Origin: Corbicula japonica
Taxonomy: Eukaryota; Mollusca; Bivalvia; Venerida; Cyrenidae
Assembly: GCA_038501625.1 (NCBI GenBank)
Contig: JAZAYU010000683.1
Span: forward strand, 119,551 to 183,550
Direction: 5' to 3'
DNA: 64,000 nucleotides
Positions within the stretch are counted from its first letter, which is position 1. Every line of letters starts with the position of its first letter. Below are positions 37,260-48,958 of this stretch, in pieces. The notes under the pieces were generated by a model. That model was given only the letters and a program-made list of their open reading frames with translations, did not search any database and was not told the origin of the DNA. Made by a program: the position numbers and the translations under genes.

Positions 37260-37775
37260 CATTTTCTTATCTTTCGGTAACATATTTCAATATAGCGTTA
37301 CGGGCTTATGTCCCAATGTATGTCACTGTATTACATTTGTCCTGAATTCTCATTTATCTTACTAAATTATACTTATAAGCACAAATAACTTGCTACTGCA
37401 CGTAAGAAATGTTTCATACCTCTTATTTTACTAGGTTTTTATGTTAAGTAACATAACTTAATCACTATTTTAGACCAATACCTTAGGTTTCAGACGTTTT
37501 ATTGCATTAGTAATGTAGATAAGAGCTTCCTGGTGTAGAAAAAATAGGTTTATTTTAGAACTTTTATAATTTTCAAATATTTCATTCTTGCACAAACTTT
37601 TTTCAAAGGTAACATATTCAAACAGGCGTTACGGAAAAACGCCCCCTTCGCCAGAGTGCAGACAAATTTCAAAATGCGTAGAATTGTATATGCTTTCAGA
37701 AAAACATACCCTTTAAAATTCCCCAAGGTGGGGGGGGGTCTATTGGCAGCTCAAGGTCTATCTTGGACTACTACT
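37260..37775 (+). repeat. Tandem partial duplicate of the end of the 3.7-kb unit
   Basis: About 37380-37760 repeats about 36860-37220 at an offset near 522 bp. Shared sequence includes 'ttcctggtgtagaa', 'ataggtttatttcagaactt', CATATTCAAACAGGCGTTAC and 'gggggtctattggcagctca'. Identity is moderate, about 75% by eye. Confidence 0.65.
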
Positions 37776-37859
37776 AAATTATTCGGACTCCTAACATCTT
37801 GTCTTACAGCCATAAAAGAACATTTACACCAAGACAACTTGTACTTATTTGTTCATATG

Positions 37860-40790
37860 TGAACCTGTTGGAACAAGTGTGCGGTTTGTGCACCCTAGAA
37901 CCTGGTTTAAAACATCCAGTGGCAATTTTTTGCCGCTGAACGTTCAAAGGCGGTAACCCATCATGTTATATTTTGTTAATTTTTTGTGTTTTCAAAAAAA
38001 TGCGTAGTTCGTACTTAAAGCCATGCCGATATATGGTTTTACTGATGTAAATTTGGCCTTTACGTATCGGTCAGACGAGAGCCGACCAAAGCATTTCTCG
38101 AGTTAGCGATATGTTTGCTACCGAATTCCACGGAAAGTAAATGATTTCTGTGATTGTATGTGCTAATTCATCTATCCCATCAAATATGAGCCATAGTTTG
38201 TGACAATTGAGCAGTATTTCAAAGAGTTACAGGGCTAAAAGCAGATAGATATGCATTTTTCAACAGTGAAGATATCTACCTTGTTAAAATATATATATCA
38301 AGCAAAAATTTTTTTTCTGTAGTGCCTTTTTAACCAGCGAAGCTGGTTTTACTCATCACAATTCTGAAATCGGTATCAAACCAAAACGAGGCACTGGCAA
38401 CCGGCGATTTACGCATTTCAGAGAAATCAGAGTAAGTAAAGTAGTCCCCGAGTTTCCTGTTACGTGTTAAAGTTGGCTCTTGCCACGTTAGTATCGCTAA
38501 AAGAGTACTTGACTGCTTCACTGCGCTGTCCCTAATTCAGAACACAATCGACAACAGTAAACCAATTTTATCTGGGGAATGTAGCCGCCAGGGATTCTTT
38601 ATCGAGCCACAGATATGTTACCTTAAGGTAGAGATATACACGATATTCCCGATGTTAGGATATTACAATAGCCAAATATTAAATCTGAAATATTAAATAT
38701 ATAGTTTCTGCTAATTCGAAGCTCAAAATAACATTGAAAACATTTTCTTTATTTTGTCATTTTAAAGCCATTTCAATATTGGACTGTTTGTTTCACGAAA
38801 TATCTTTTTTTTATCTTTAACAATAACGATAATGATAAATTTCCATCTTAGCATATTTTTCTTCAATTGTTCACTTTATGAAACCAATGCGCAAATGCTT
38901 TCAATTGAAATTTTAAAGTCATATTGCGAACATTTGTTTATTATTTGATGGTAGGCGTTCATGAGCGTTTAAATCACTAAACATGAAGCAATCATCATTG
39001 CTAAATTTGTTTATATATTGGATTTCCACATATAAGCTTGATCAGTAAACAATAAACTATTGAGATGTGTAAAATTTTACATATTAAAACTACTATACCG
39101 GATATTACTCGTATAGAAATAAAGACATGTAAGATTTACAGATCTATGTATTCGAAACATGCTACGAGCAAGCGCGGTACGTGTCCGGCTATCACGTACG
39201 TGGCAGGAGACACGTCGACAATAAGGCCATCAGTGGTCCAAGGAACGGACTATGATTTGTTTCAGGAATAATGCATAATTTACATTTTTCCCAAAGGTTA
39301 AGATGTTTACTCGGTTTACGTTTTCGATTTAGCTAGAGATGACTACTATTTTTGTTCGGAGTACATGAAATCATAGGCGCAGTGACACATTGAATATTCA
39401 AATGTCAGTGGCGTCACAATTTCCCGCGTTTTGCAGAAAGCCAAATAACAGTAAAAGTACGTGTGAATATAGAGGACAAACCATGATGAAGCCTAAAACT
39501 AAAAATGACACATCTGTCAGCTGAAACTGATGTTATATGAACGGATTGTAAGCTAATGGACATTTATTCCAGCTCCTTAACCACCAATACTCAATGATAT
39601 GTTTACCATTGTCTTAAATCTGGCACCTTTTTCTAATAATATGCTACATGAAAAAAACCCATCGAGTCCGTTATTATATACAACTTAATGCGATGGAAAA
39701 TTTTGGTATAAACTATAGTAATTCATTTTCCTCTGAAATTGTCTTCAATTTTACCTGTGTGTTATCTAGCATTAAATTCCAGTGCTTTCGGCAATGTTAT
39801 GACTCTCGGGTGTTTTATCGTAATATGTAGGATTCTCAATTCTATGATTTCCTTTACATGTTATTCACAATGAAGGAAACAATTATATATTTCTTATTTC
39901 AAATAACTGCATAATCTTTCCCATCGATGGGGTCTCACTTTTTATATCATTTTTCGTGTTCATTATGTCTTTGGGATGTCAGTACACATATTTCACTATT
40001 TCTTGCTTAAAACCCTTTACTCAATATATACGCCTTTCATCACATAGGTTACCAGTTCAGGTCCCGATCAGCTGGCACAATAGTGCCATCTGATCTGGAT
40101 TTAAAATTTATGATTACTGGTCAGAAAAAAATGATCATAAAAGCGAACAGTTTAAATCCTAATCAGATCGCACAGATGTGCCAGCTGATATGGATCTAAA
40201 CTGTTCGCACAAGCTATGAAGGTATATCTATGGAGTAGAGGGTTAACAGAAGCCTTCATCCAGATAATACATGGAAACCCTTATTTCCACTATCATTTAG
40301 ACAAGAGGAAGTTCTTTGCGAGTGAACCAAGTTTTTTTGCTTTTTCGTAAATGGATACATGTATGAGAATCATGGCACTGGTTATTCTCAATAAGCAAAA
40401 TCGCTTCGCTAGTTTTCTGTACTTTCAGTACTTTGATTTTCTTCAAGGGAGGGTAGTAGTGTGAGGGAAATGGGGTTGACTGGGTCCAACATGCCGAACA
40501 CCTGTGGTTTTGGCAGTTGTTGATATGCATATTTCATTTTCATTTTTGTCATATTTTATATGACCATTAACATATTATAATATTTATATTATAACATAGC
40601 AGATTACCTTTTTTCTAGTATAGTATTATATAGCTCCGTGTTTAAAGTTAATGCCGTCTTTAAAAGCACTAAAATGACTTTTCTAACATTTTTGCAAGTT
40701 TGAACATCATAAGCATGGTTATTCAACGTTTAAACAAGGTTAACTTGTCAGTTTGTCTGAGACTATCTTCAATATTCTTGTATTTTTCAG
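37860..40790. other. Intron DNA, little recognised
   Basis: 37855-37975 is a fragment of the 27450-type dispersed repeat. About 40065-40210 contains a short imperfect inverted repeat around 'cagctggcacaatagtgcca' and 'cgcacagatgtgccagctga'. Several short open frames here (39065-39271, 39648-39830) show no domain, and no SRCR exon was found. The stretch ends in the acceptor tatttttcag. Confidence 0.4.
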
Positions 40791-40963
40791 TTCTGTTGGC
40801 TTTTCTCAAACCATTAGTATAAAGAGACCAAATAAGACATACTATAAATCAGGCTTGGCATGTAGAGGGAATGAACGCTACATTGACGAATGTGATGGAT
40901 ATTTAGAAGCATGTCCAGATTGCGAGCTTTTCATTCTGGTTGCACTCAGACTGTTTTGCTCCG
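40791..40963 (+). CDS. SRCR domain 4, second-half exon
   Basis: Acceptor tgtatttttcag, donor gtaagt, 1 nt in and 1 nt out. The product reads SQTISIKRPNKTYYKSGLAC, RGNERYIDECDGYLEACPDC and ALRLFCSG. The L-A-C-R-G-N-E-x-Y-I-D-E-C block is a clear SRCR C-terminal half. A C-P-D-C pair in the following loop gives five cysteines, one more than in domain 3. Confidence 0.88.
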
Positions 40964-41031
40964 GTAAGTCGAATTAAAGTTATATCGAGCGTATCATCTG
41001 GTGTTTGGTTCGACGAAATGTTTTATTTTTA

Positions 41032-41302
41032 TTTTTTTAGCTCGACTATAAGTCGAGCTATTGTAGTCACTCTGTCGTCGGCGTCGGCGTGGCTCTCCCT
41101 TGGTTAAAGTTTGCATGCAACCTACTTATATCTTAAAAAACTACTAAAGCTACAAGTTTGAAACTTGGCACACTTGTCCGTCATCATATCCCGAGTATGT
41201 ATGCCAAGAACCATAACTCTAACTTTCATTTTGATCAAATTATGGCCTTTTGTTGACTTAGAATTTCAGATTGAAGTTTGCGTGCAAGGTAGTGTACAAA
41301 CT
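41032..41302 (+). repeat. Core-repeat element family A, copy 3 (5' fragment)
   Basis: Starts TTTTTTTAGCTCGACTATAA with the 5' hairpin GCTCGACTATAAGTCGAGC, then GTCGTCGGCGTCGGCGTGGC. One and a half core units follow ('ccaagaaccataactctaac', TTTTGATCAAATTATGGCC). It is cut at about 41302 by the reverse-transcriptase fossil. Confidence 0.65.
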
Positions 41303-43080
41303 CGTAGAGTCGCTAACATTCTTACTGGATAATATTTATGTTAGATTCGGTACCTCTATTTATAAACAGGTAATAGGCATCCCAATGGGTACTAATTGTG
41401 CTCCCCTTGTTGCTGATATGTTTGTATACTGTTATGAAAGAGACTTTATGTTACCTCTTTCTGCTTACCTCTTTCTGCTGATCATCAAGATGATATTATT
41501 ACAGCTTTTAACAACAGCTCGAGGTACCTTGATGAATTCTTTAATATAGATAATAACCATTTTCCATCACTGGTTAATAAGATTAATCCTAAAGAACTAC
41601 AACTTAATAAACGAACACTTCTGAAAAGCAAGCAAACTTTCTCGACCTAAATATGTCCATTTAAAATGGTTACGTCACTCCTAAAATATAGGATAAAACA
41701 GATGATTTTATTTTTAATAGGGATGTCAATGGATCCTGAATTTGGGATCCGGATTTCCGTTGAACGATCCGAACGGTTATCCGGATATCCGAATATAAAC
41801 ACTTTGCTATTAGAAATTGGTCGTTTCCATAGACATAAACGCTTCATAACTTTAATATTTTAATTAATTACAAACAATAATGCATTGGGTATTCTCAATA
41901 AGTATTTTCTTTTTTCAGTTTTTAAATAAATATTGCAAATAGTTTGGAATTAAAACGATCGAAAATCTGTGTGAATGAACTATACATTTTCTGTATATTT
42001 CATCATCATTTTACTTCACAAATTCGCGAACAGCGAACTATAGAAAGGAAGGCATAACAAATTATTTGTTAAGAACGTAGATATTAATAAATAAAGATCG
42101 CGAGATCAAATAAAAATAAATTCATCAATAAGTTCATAGATAGAAGCAAACTGACATAATTAAACGTGAGTAATTGATTTATGACCACCAAACCTGTTGC
42201 CTACAGAATTATAGCTCTATCCCTTCTCAATAAAACCGATCACACAGAATTAAAGATGACTTTCTTTACACAAAATAGATTAACTTCAAACGCTGATAAT
42301 TAATTAGCAAGTTCTTATGCATACTGTCATACTTTAGCACATTTCTAAACCTGTGAAGCCCAATTACTGCGTGTTACACCTCTCAATAATCCGTTTAACA
42401 TTCTTATGCTTAAATGCATACAGACATTGTAGAAATATAATTTAGCAAAAGAAGTCATATTTAAGCTTAAAAAAGTAATTTCAAGTTTTGATAAACGGAT
42501 ATCCGGATGCCAAATTCGATTCGGATATCCAATGATCTGAGCGGATATCTGAATATTCGGACATCCGTTGACATCCCTAAATTATAATAAAGTAAATTTT
42601 CCGTTTTTAGACGGGATGTTCCTCGTGCAACATCTTACAGGGTTTATATCTCACAGTCAGCTTGTTAGCTTTTCAAGTGCTTGCAACGATGTTACTGATT
42701 TTAATGAACGTAATCTTTGCATTTCAGAAAAAACGTTTAAAACAAGGTTATCAGCATCACAAATTAAGGAAAACCTTTTACAAGTTTTATCGCCGGTACC
42801 CAGATCTAATTCATAAATACAGGTGCAGTTTATAATCACTATTGTATCAAGGTATTTCACAGTCAGTTTTTATTGAAATTTAATTTATAAACTTGAGAAG
42901 ATAAAAGGCAATGTTAATTTCTCCCGGTTATTCGTAAAAACCATCTGTAAATTTCAAAAGAAAGGTTACCAACATGATATTTTACAGCGCTCTGCAGGCC
43001 TGGTGAATAGACTTGTGTGACCTAAATCGGAGTATGAATGTGGACAGTGGACAACGAAGTAATATTGGGGATTTTCTCAA
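41303..43080 (+). pseudogene. Penelope-like reverse transcriptase fossil, split by a hAT-like element
   Basis: The first part reads ESLTFLLDNIYVRFGTSIYK, then QVIGIPMGTNCAPLVADMFV and YCYERDFML. After a frameshift it reads SSRYLDEFFNIDNNHFPSLV. G-I-P-M-G-x-x-x-A-P is the reverse-transcriptase block before the catalytic motif. The catalytic Y-x-D-D position reads Y-L-D-E here. The second part (from about 42580) reads YNKVNFPFLDGMFLVQHLTG and NDVTDFNERNLCISEKTFKT, matching the C-terminal part of such ORFs. The 5' half and an endonuclease domain were not found. Penelope-like versus another GIPMG-type RT is inference. Confidence 0.65.
41718..42579. mobile_element. hAT-like non-autonomous element
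   Basis: The ends are TAGGGATGTCAATGGATCC at left and GGATGTCAACGGATGTCC-type inverted sequence ending CCCTA at 42579. TAGGG-type short TIRs are usual in hAT elements. The 8-bp flanks (41710-41717 atttttaa, 42580-42587 aattataa) agree at 6 of 8 positions, consistent with a decayed 8-bp target duplication. Subterminal 'ggatatccg' words are repeated on both sides. It separates two readable parts of one RT ORF, which independently confirms the insertion. No transposase inside. Confidence 0.75.
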
Positions 43081-43804
43081 AGTGTAAATGTGTTTATTAC
43101 TGTATGATGGCTGTTTTGTGATTTTCTTTCCATGACCGTGACGTAAACGGTCGTGTTTAAAAGTGGAATAAATTTTGATTTCTCTAAGGCCGACCCTGAT
43201 TTAAGGAAGGATGATTTAAAAACAATTTCGTTTGAAGAGCCGACATAATGTCATTGCTTTGTTTGTCCTTTAAAATAACAAGGAATCGACGATCAGTATT
43301 TTCCATTATCTTCCAGACAAAATAATCTTCCTTGCAATTACTTAAAATAAATTTTTGAAATGGCCTAAAATTAATGAATGTTATAATAATTATATTAATA
43401 TACTGAGTGCCAGTGAAAACGGAACACTTTATTTTTTGGAATATTTTAATGTGTGTATAAGTTAAATAAATTGGCAAAGTATATGTATTTTTAAATCAAA
43501 AAGTAAGCAATCGATACATTTATTGTCCACTGATTTTAGAACTTTTTCTCCTACATTATTCGCGTACAAACGCACGAAAGTTTCGTTTTGGCATGTAGAC
43601 ATGCATAAATAACCTCAAAACAAGTCAATTTGTAAACCTTTACTAACGGCTGCACAAATCCCATCTTCAGTCTTTAAGTTTTACTCTAAACAAATGTGAT
43701 AATGCCAATACTTTTAGACAACAGCGACATGAGGTTTTGTGCATAATCTAAGGAGGTATGTCTCGACGTAAAAATCGCTCGACAATTACCTTTCTTGGCC
43801 CAAC

Positions 43805-44065
43805 GACAACCCTGTCAAAATTCTATTATATTTAGTTCCGACCATTGTTTTCTCGTTTAGGACAAATCCATTCTTTTATATGGGGAACATACGCCGCTGA
43901 ACAAGGAATGGTATTAAACTTAAAAGACCGCATTCATAGTTCCATGTTCACCGCCATATGCATATCATCGTTTGAGATGGATCAAAATTGTAATGTTTTT
44001 TGTTGTAAATATTAAGTTGCGCTCAACCCGGGGTTAGGCGGTGTGGACAGTAATGTTCATGTTTT
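43805..44065 (-). repeat. Dispersed 515-bp repeat, partial minus copy
   Basis: Contains 'catacgccgctgaacaagga', 'caccgccatatgcatatcat' and 'gctcaacccggggttaggcg' in the same order as 29330-29850, more diverged. It faces the full plus copy at 44268-44785, forming a loose inverted pair. Confidence 0.6.
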
Positions 44066-44267
44066 ACCGTTATTAAATAGGATGGCTAATCATGATTAAA
44101 ATAATAAATACGTGTATGTTTCATTCAAACTAAGGCTTTTTAACTGTCATTTTCTTAATTTTACGAAGATTTAGGTTCCGGGTTTAAAACATGTAAAAAG
44201 CATATGAATTTTTACGCAACGGGATTCGACATTTAACCAATGCCGGCTTTGGGGAGCCTTATTTATT

Positions 44268-44785
44268 CACGTTGTAATAGATGAAAAGGGAACTTTGAAA
44301 GCCACCGAACACGACAAATATGAAAGTACTGCAGGCTCGGTTTGATTGAGCCTGTTCATGGGCAGAAATGGAAATGCTTATTACTGCCCACGCCGCCTAG
44401 CCCCGGGTTGAGCGCAACTCAGTAATTACACCATTAAATAGTACAATTTCGATCCATCCCAAACGATGGTATGCATATGGCGGTGAACATGGAACCTTCA
44501 ATGAGGTATTTTCAGATTAATACCATTCCATGTTCAGCGGCGTATGGTCCCCAGATAAAATAATGGGTTTGCCCTAAACGAGAAAACAATGGGCGGAACT
44601 AAACAGAATAGAATTTTGACAGGGGATCTTAGAATACAAATCCTGCATATCACAGACTACGCCAAAGGCAAAATTTAAAAAGCAGGAAGTATATCCTTGG
44701 GGGTGATTGGACAATATCCAAATCAATATTGGCTGGGATATTGAAACCACCTATTTATAAACTGGCCGAAATATTAAAACAAAGG
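44268..44785 (+). repeat. Dispersed 515-bp repeat, full copy (plus orientation)
   Basis: Nearly the exact reverse complement of 29330-29850. Begins 'gttgtaatagatgaaaaggg' and ends 'ataaactggccgaaatatt'. No ORF and no tRNA-like head was recognised. Confidence 0.7.
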
Positions 44786-45114
44786 AAAAACATTTTGGTT
44801 GTCTGTCTGGAAAACAGTGTCATAACCCAAAAGGTTATTACATGGACGAGCATTTCCGTGTGATATTAAAGTTCAATTAATTTTTTAGTAAAATCATGTC
44901 AATCGAATGTATATTAAATTTTCTTTATTATTGTTTTATTTTGCCTGTTCCAAAGTGTAGAAAGATATTGTTTTCATGATTGTCTGACACAGTTTGTACG
45001 GTGATATTTATCGACAGGTATTAATACATTCGGCTTTCATTCTTTCATTTCCGGAACTGAGTGCTCAAATTGAATACTGTTTCAACTTAATGGTTTAAAC
45101 GATATGCACGATGC

Positions 45115-45395
45115 AAAGCAGAAAATGCTGTCATTAAAGGAGTTTTGTTGGGATAATTTCCATCAACGGCAAACAACAGGCCTCCGATTTGCTGCTTTAG
45201 CATAAATTACTGGGCAACATTCTGGTCTAAGAAATCCACTCTCAAATCTGTCCTCTGTTGTCTATGGCAATTTCAGTGAATGCAATTGTAGTTCTATGCC
45301 CAGAAAAAAACAGCCATTGGGCTTCTCTTGGCCTGTTAATTTCGTGTCTTGTTCCATCTATCACACCTACTGAAATTTTATTTTATCCTTATTAC
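45115..45395 (-). pseudogene. PIF/Harbinger-type (DDE superfamily 4) transposase fossil
   Basis: On the minus strand from about 45382 downward the frame reads KISVGVIDGTRHEINRPREA, then WLFFSGHRTTIAFTEIAIDN and RGQI before a stop. Another frame at about 45190-45120 reads GGLLFAVDGNYPNKTPLMTA. 'V-I-D-G-T-x-x-x-I-x-R-P' (first catalytic Asp) and 'D-G-x-Y-P' (second) are the conserved blocks of Harbinger-like transposases. Stops and frameshifts make it inactive, and the N- and C-terminal parts were not recovered. Confidence 0.65.
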
Positions 45396-45814
45396 CATTC
45401 GTCAACAGTGTTGCCTCAGTTTAAATAATTCCCATAAATATGCTATAGACACTTTGAAAAATCCCTAACTTTACTCCGCTTTCCGATGTCCATCTTCACA
45501 TCCGATCTCCGACCACACATGTCTATTAACCCGTCTACAGTTGATCATTATGCTTACCTCTTTGGTTGAACCACGGTGCCATGGGTCTAAGAGTTTATGA
45601 AGGTTTATGGGGAAATATTTTCTTAAAAGAACCTAGAAGCTGGATTTTTTTATTCTTGTCATCGTGTTCTTGCTGATTTTACTCCAGAAGGTCTGGTCTC
45701 GGTAAGATAATTGAGTACCCGCCTTTTGGCTTTGCAGTGCTATTAGCTTCTTATGTTTTATATGTTTGTGTGCTTTTGTATGCAACATTGTTGAGCCGAT
45801 TGGTGGGTCGGAGT

Positions 45815-46095
45815 TGTTTCAGCAAGACAACCTGTACTTGTTTATTGATATGAGAACCTATTGGGGAAAGTGTGAGGTTGGGCACCCTAGAACCTGGTTA
45901 AAACACCCTGTGGCAATTTGGGTTGATGCCACTGACCGTTACAAGGCGGTAACCCGTCGAGTTCTCATTTTTGTTAATTGGTGACTTTTTTTGAAACTGA
46001 TCATTTTATTAACCATGCTCTCTCCCTCTCTACTTCTTGACTGTGTGGGGAGGCTGTGTTTTCTGAAGGTGGCGATTCCTGAAATGCATATTTAA
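45815..46095. repeat. Dispersed repeat (27450-type), copy 3
   Basis: Contains GATATGAGAACCTATTGGGG, 'accctagaacctggttaaaa', 'gttacaaggcggtaacccgt' and ends 'ctgaaatgcatatttaacct', collinear with 27450-27700. Confidence 0.55.
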
Positions 46096-46109
46096 CCTTT
46101 TCATAACTT

Positions 46110-46935
46110 CCATTCTTCTTATACTACAGCTTTGAAACTTTCAAGATTTGTTCATCGTCATATCCCGAGGGTGTATTACAGAACCATAACTCTAACTTTC
46201 ATTTTGATCAAATTATGGCCCTATTTCGACTTATTATTTCAGGTTAACGTTTGCGTGCAAGCTAGTGTACACACTCATACCTTACATACTAGTTAATATC
46301 CTGGTTGTGTATGCCAAGAACCATAACTCATACTTTCATGTTGATCAAATTATGATCCTTTTTTAATTAGAATTTATGCTTAAAGTTTGCAGGCAAGCTA
46401 GTTACTTTCATACCTCTTGTATTATAGCTTTGAAATTTATGCACCATAATGACCCTGAGTATGTATGCCAAGACCCTTAACTTTTTTATTTTGATCAAAT
46501 AATGACCCCTTTTCGACTTAGAATTTCAGTATAAAGTTTGCATGCAGCTATTGCACATAAACACATAACAACTTCCATACTACTTATTCTACAGCTTTAA
46601 AACGTTTAACACTTATTATCATCCCAAATGTGTAAGCCAAGAACCATAACTCTTAATTCCATTTTGTAAAAATTATGGCCCTTTTTTTGATTATGAAATT
46701 AAGGTTAAAGTTCGCGTGCAAGCTGATAAAAGCTCATAACTTTCATAATATTAAAACTATAGCTTTGAAACTTTGTACACCTTTATTTTATCATACATTA
46801 GGTTGATGTTCAAAGGCCCATAACTTTTTTATTTAATGTTTGCTCTATTTCACTTAGAAAAAGAAATTAAGACGTAGAAATTTGAGTGGAGCGGTGAGGG
46901 TGTAGAGGGGGTGCAGGGTCAAAGGTATCTTGGTA
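46110..46935 (+). repeat. Core-repeat element family A, copy 4 (core only)
   Basis: About five diverged units with 'cagaaccataactctaactt', TTTTGATCAAATTATGGCCC and 'gtttgcgtgcaagctag'. The 5' end is missing. At about 46940 the core passes into CATAC/CACCA-rich simple sequence, as copy 1 does at 12465. Confidence 0.6.
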
Positions 46936-47130
46936 CTGTACCCCCCTTCCACCATACCATACTGTATACCATACTATATACTATAATATACCATACAGTA
47001 CTATATAATGTACAATACCTTACCACACCACCAACACCGTAAAAACCATCACACAGCCACTAAACACCACCACCATACCACATCCACCACCACAACACTA
47101 CCACCACATACAATCCACCACCCCACAACC
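46936..47130. repeat. Degenerate pentanucleotide and ACC-rich simple sequence
   Basis: Contains 'accataccatactgtatacc' (CATAC/TACTG pentamers) and then a CCACCA/CACAC-type stretch to about 47125. It looks like a short, decayed relative of the arrays at 12.5 and 15 kb. Confidence 0.65.
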
Positions 47131-47423
47131 TTGGTAACAAGCTGTTAGAACTTAGCGAAACATGGAATTAATTAATATGAACCAACAACGTGTGATGATG
47201 CCAGTCAAGATGTTTTGGGATCAGTCGATTATCTTTAGAGTCGTTGTCATTAATTTAAATGGAAAAATAAAAAACAACGTCTGCAGCCATTTCCCAGGAA
47301 CTTCTTAATTGAGTTTTATGAAACTTGGAACAAATATGAACCAACATATTTTGATGATGCCCGGCAAGTATTATTTTGGATCAGTAATGTTTATTTCAGA
47401 AATAACCAAAAGCTTCATGTGCA

Positions 47424-47528
47424 GGATAAATCACGGAGCGGAGGTCAGATGCGTAAGGATATATCATGAGGAGCGTAGCCCCGAGTGATATACATCTACG
47501 CAGCTAAAGGACGCCCCGTGATTTATCC
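47424..47528. repeat. Imperfect hairpin of about 105 bp
   Basis: GGATAAATCACGGAGCG at the left pairs with CGCCCCGTGATTTATCC at the right. Inner arms 'agatgcgtaaggatatatca' and 'tgatatacatctacgcagct' also pair with mismatches. No gene. Function unknown. Confidence 0.65.
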
Positions 47529-47932
47529 TTCGATCAATCGCCGGAAGCTATTGATTTCAACCCAACTGTAGCGCGTTGTTATAAACGCGAAAGGATTATA
47601 AGGTCGGCAGTCAGTGATAACTTCCTAAACATCTACATAATTCAAAAATTGAAAACAATTCAAAGATGGAATAATAAACTTGAATACATGCCCATCCAAA
47701 CGCGCATCCAGCACTCTCTAGTCGTCGTTCGAACCGTTTTTGTCATTCCAACACTTTAATACCTTCATCAGGGAATAACATATAAACAACGGAAATGACG
47801 TGACGAAATATTATTCTATTACTATGGTATCATATTATGCGCGGGTAAACTTTTCGCGTATTATGTGCAATCTTAAATGCGCGAAATTAAATTCCAGCGA
47901 AAATACAATTGTAACGAGATAATTGTATTTTT

Positions 47933-48680
47933 TATCCCCCTCCGATGAAATCGGGAGGGGGATATTGTTTTGGCGTTGTCCGTCCGTCACGTGGTCACGC
48001 TGTCATGTCGTCACGCTGTCACACCGTCACGCTGTCACACCGTAACGCTGTCACGCTGTCCGTCCGAATTTCGTTTCCAGGCTATTTCTCTGCAACCACT
48101 GGATGGATTCAACGAAATTTTGTGGGAACCATCAGTACCAAAAGGAGATGCGCATATCGTCGTCTTGTTCCGGTCAGACCATTTAACGCAGAGTTATGGC
48201 CCTTCTATAACCTATGCATTATGCATATAGAGCAGTATTTGTTTCCGTGCTTTTTCTCTGCAACTACTGAATGGATTTCAATGAAACTTTCTGGAAACCA
48301 TCAGTACCAAGAGGAGATGCGCATATCGTTGTCTTGTTCTGGTCAGACCGTTTTACACAGAGTTATGTCCCTTTGATAACTTATACATTATGCATGTAGA
48401 GCAGTATTCGTTTGCGCGCTATTTCTCTGCAACTACTGGATGGATTTCAATGAATCTTTCTAAGAACCATCAATACCAAGGGGAGATTCGCATATTGTCG
48501 TCTTGTTCCGGTCAGACCATTTCACACAGAATTATGACCCTTTGATAACATATGCATTATGCATATAGAGCAGTATTCGTTTCCGCGTATTTCTCTGCAA
48601 CTACTGCATGGATTTCAATGAAACTTTCTGGAAACAATCAATACAAATAGGAGATGCGCATATCATCGTCTTGTTCTGAA
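47933..48680 (+). repeat. Core-repeat (Helitron-like) element, family D, 3'-truncated
   Basis: The 5' hairpin is ATCCCCCTCCGAT-gaa-ATCGGGAGGGGGAT (47933-47963), followed by GTCCGTCCGTCACGTGGTCA and a CACGCTGTCAC microrepeat. About 3.5 core units of about 170 bp follow (start points near 48062, 48240, 48410, 48578), each with 'tttctctgcaactactggat' and 'agatgcgcatatcgtcgtct'. No 3' terminus was found. Confidence 0.65.
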
Positions 48681-48728
48681 AGGATACACGAACAAATAAG
48701 CTAATTATAAAATATGGGAAAAGTGGAA

Positions 48729-48904
48729 AAGTGTTTTGTTCTTACAGTGCTGATTTGTTAAAACTACCCGAACGTTTTCGTCAACATTTAATTGACTTTA
48801 TCAGGGGTATCATCAGAAACCCCTGATGAAGTCAATTAAATGTTGACGAAAACGTTCGGGTAGTTTTAACAAATCAGCACTGTAAGAACAAAACACTTTT
48901 CCCA
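48729..48904. repeat. Near-perfect 80-bp-arm inverted repeat
   Basis: The left arm AAAAGTGTTTTGTTCTTACA... (48729-48808) pairs with 48819-48904 with one mismatch seen over about 80 bp and a 10-nt loop (atcatcagaa). The sequence on each arm includes 'aactacccgaacgttttcgt'. It has no ORF and no flanking duplication that I could define. Confidence 0.8.
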
Positions 48905-48958
48905 TATTATATATATGATAGAAATGGTGTCTCTGTAATAAACCTTAATCAGGGGTTG

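Noticed and set aside
39065..39830. Two short ORFs that might be a missing SRCR exon
   Set aside because: Neither has the A-x-x-x-C-x-x-L-G pattern or the phase 1 to phase 2 boundaries needed; the candidate at 33285-33390 fits better.
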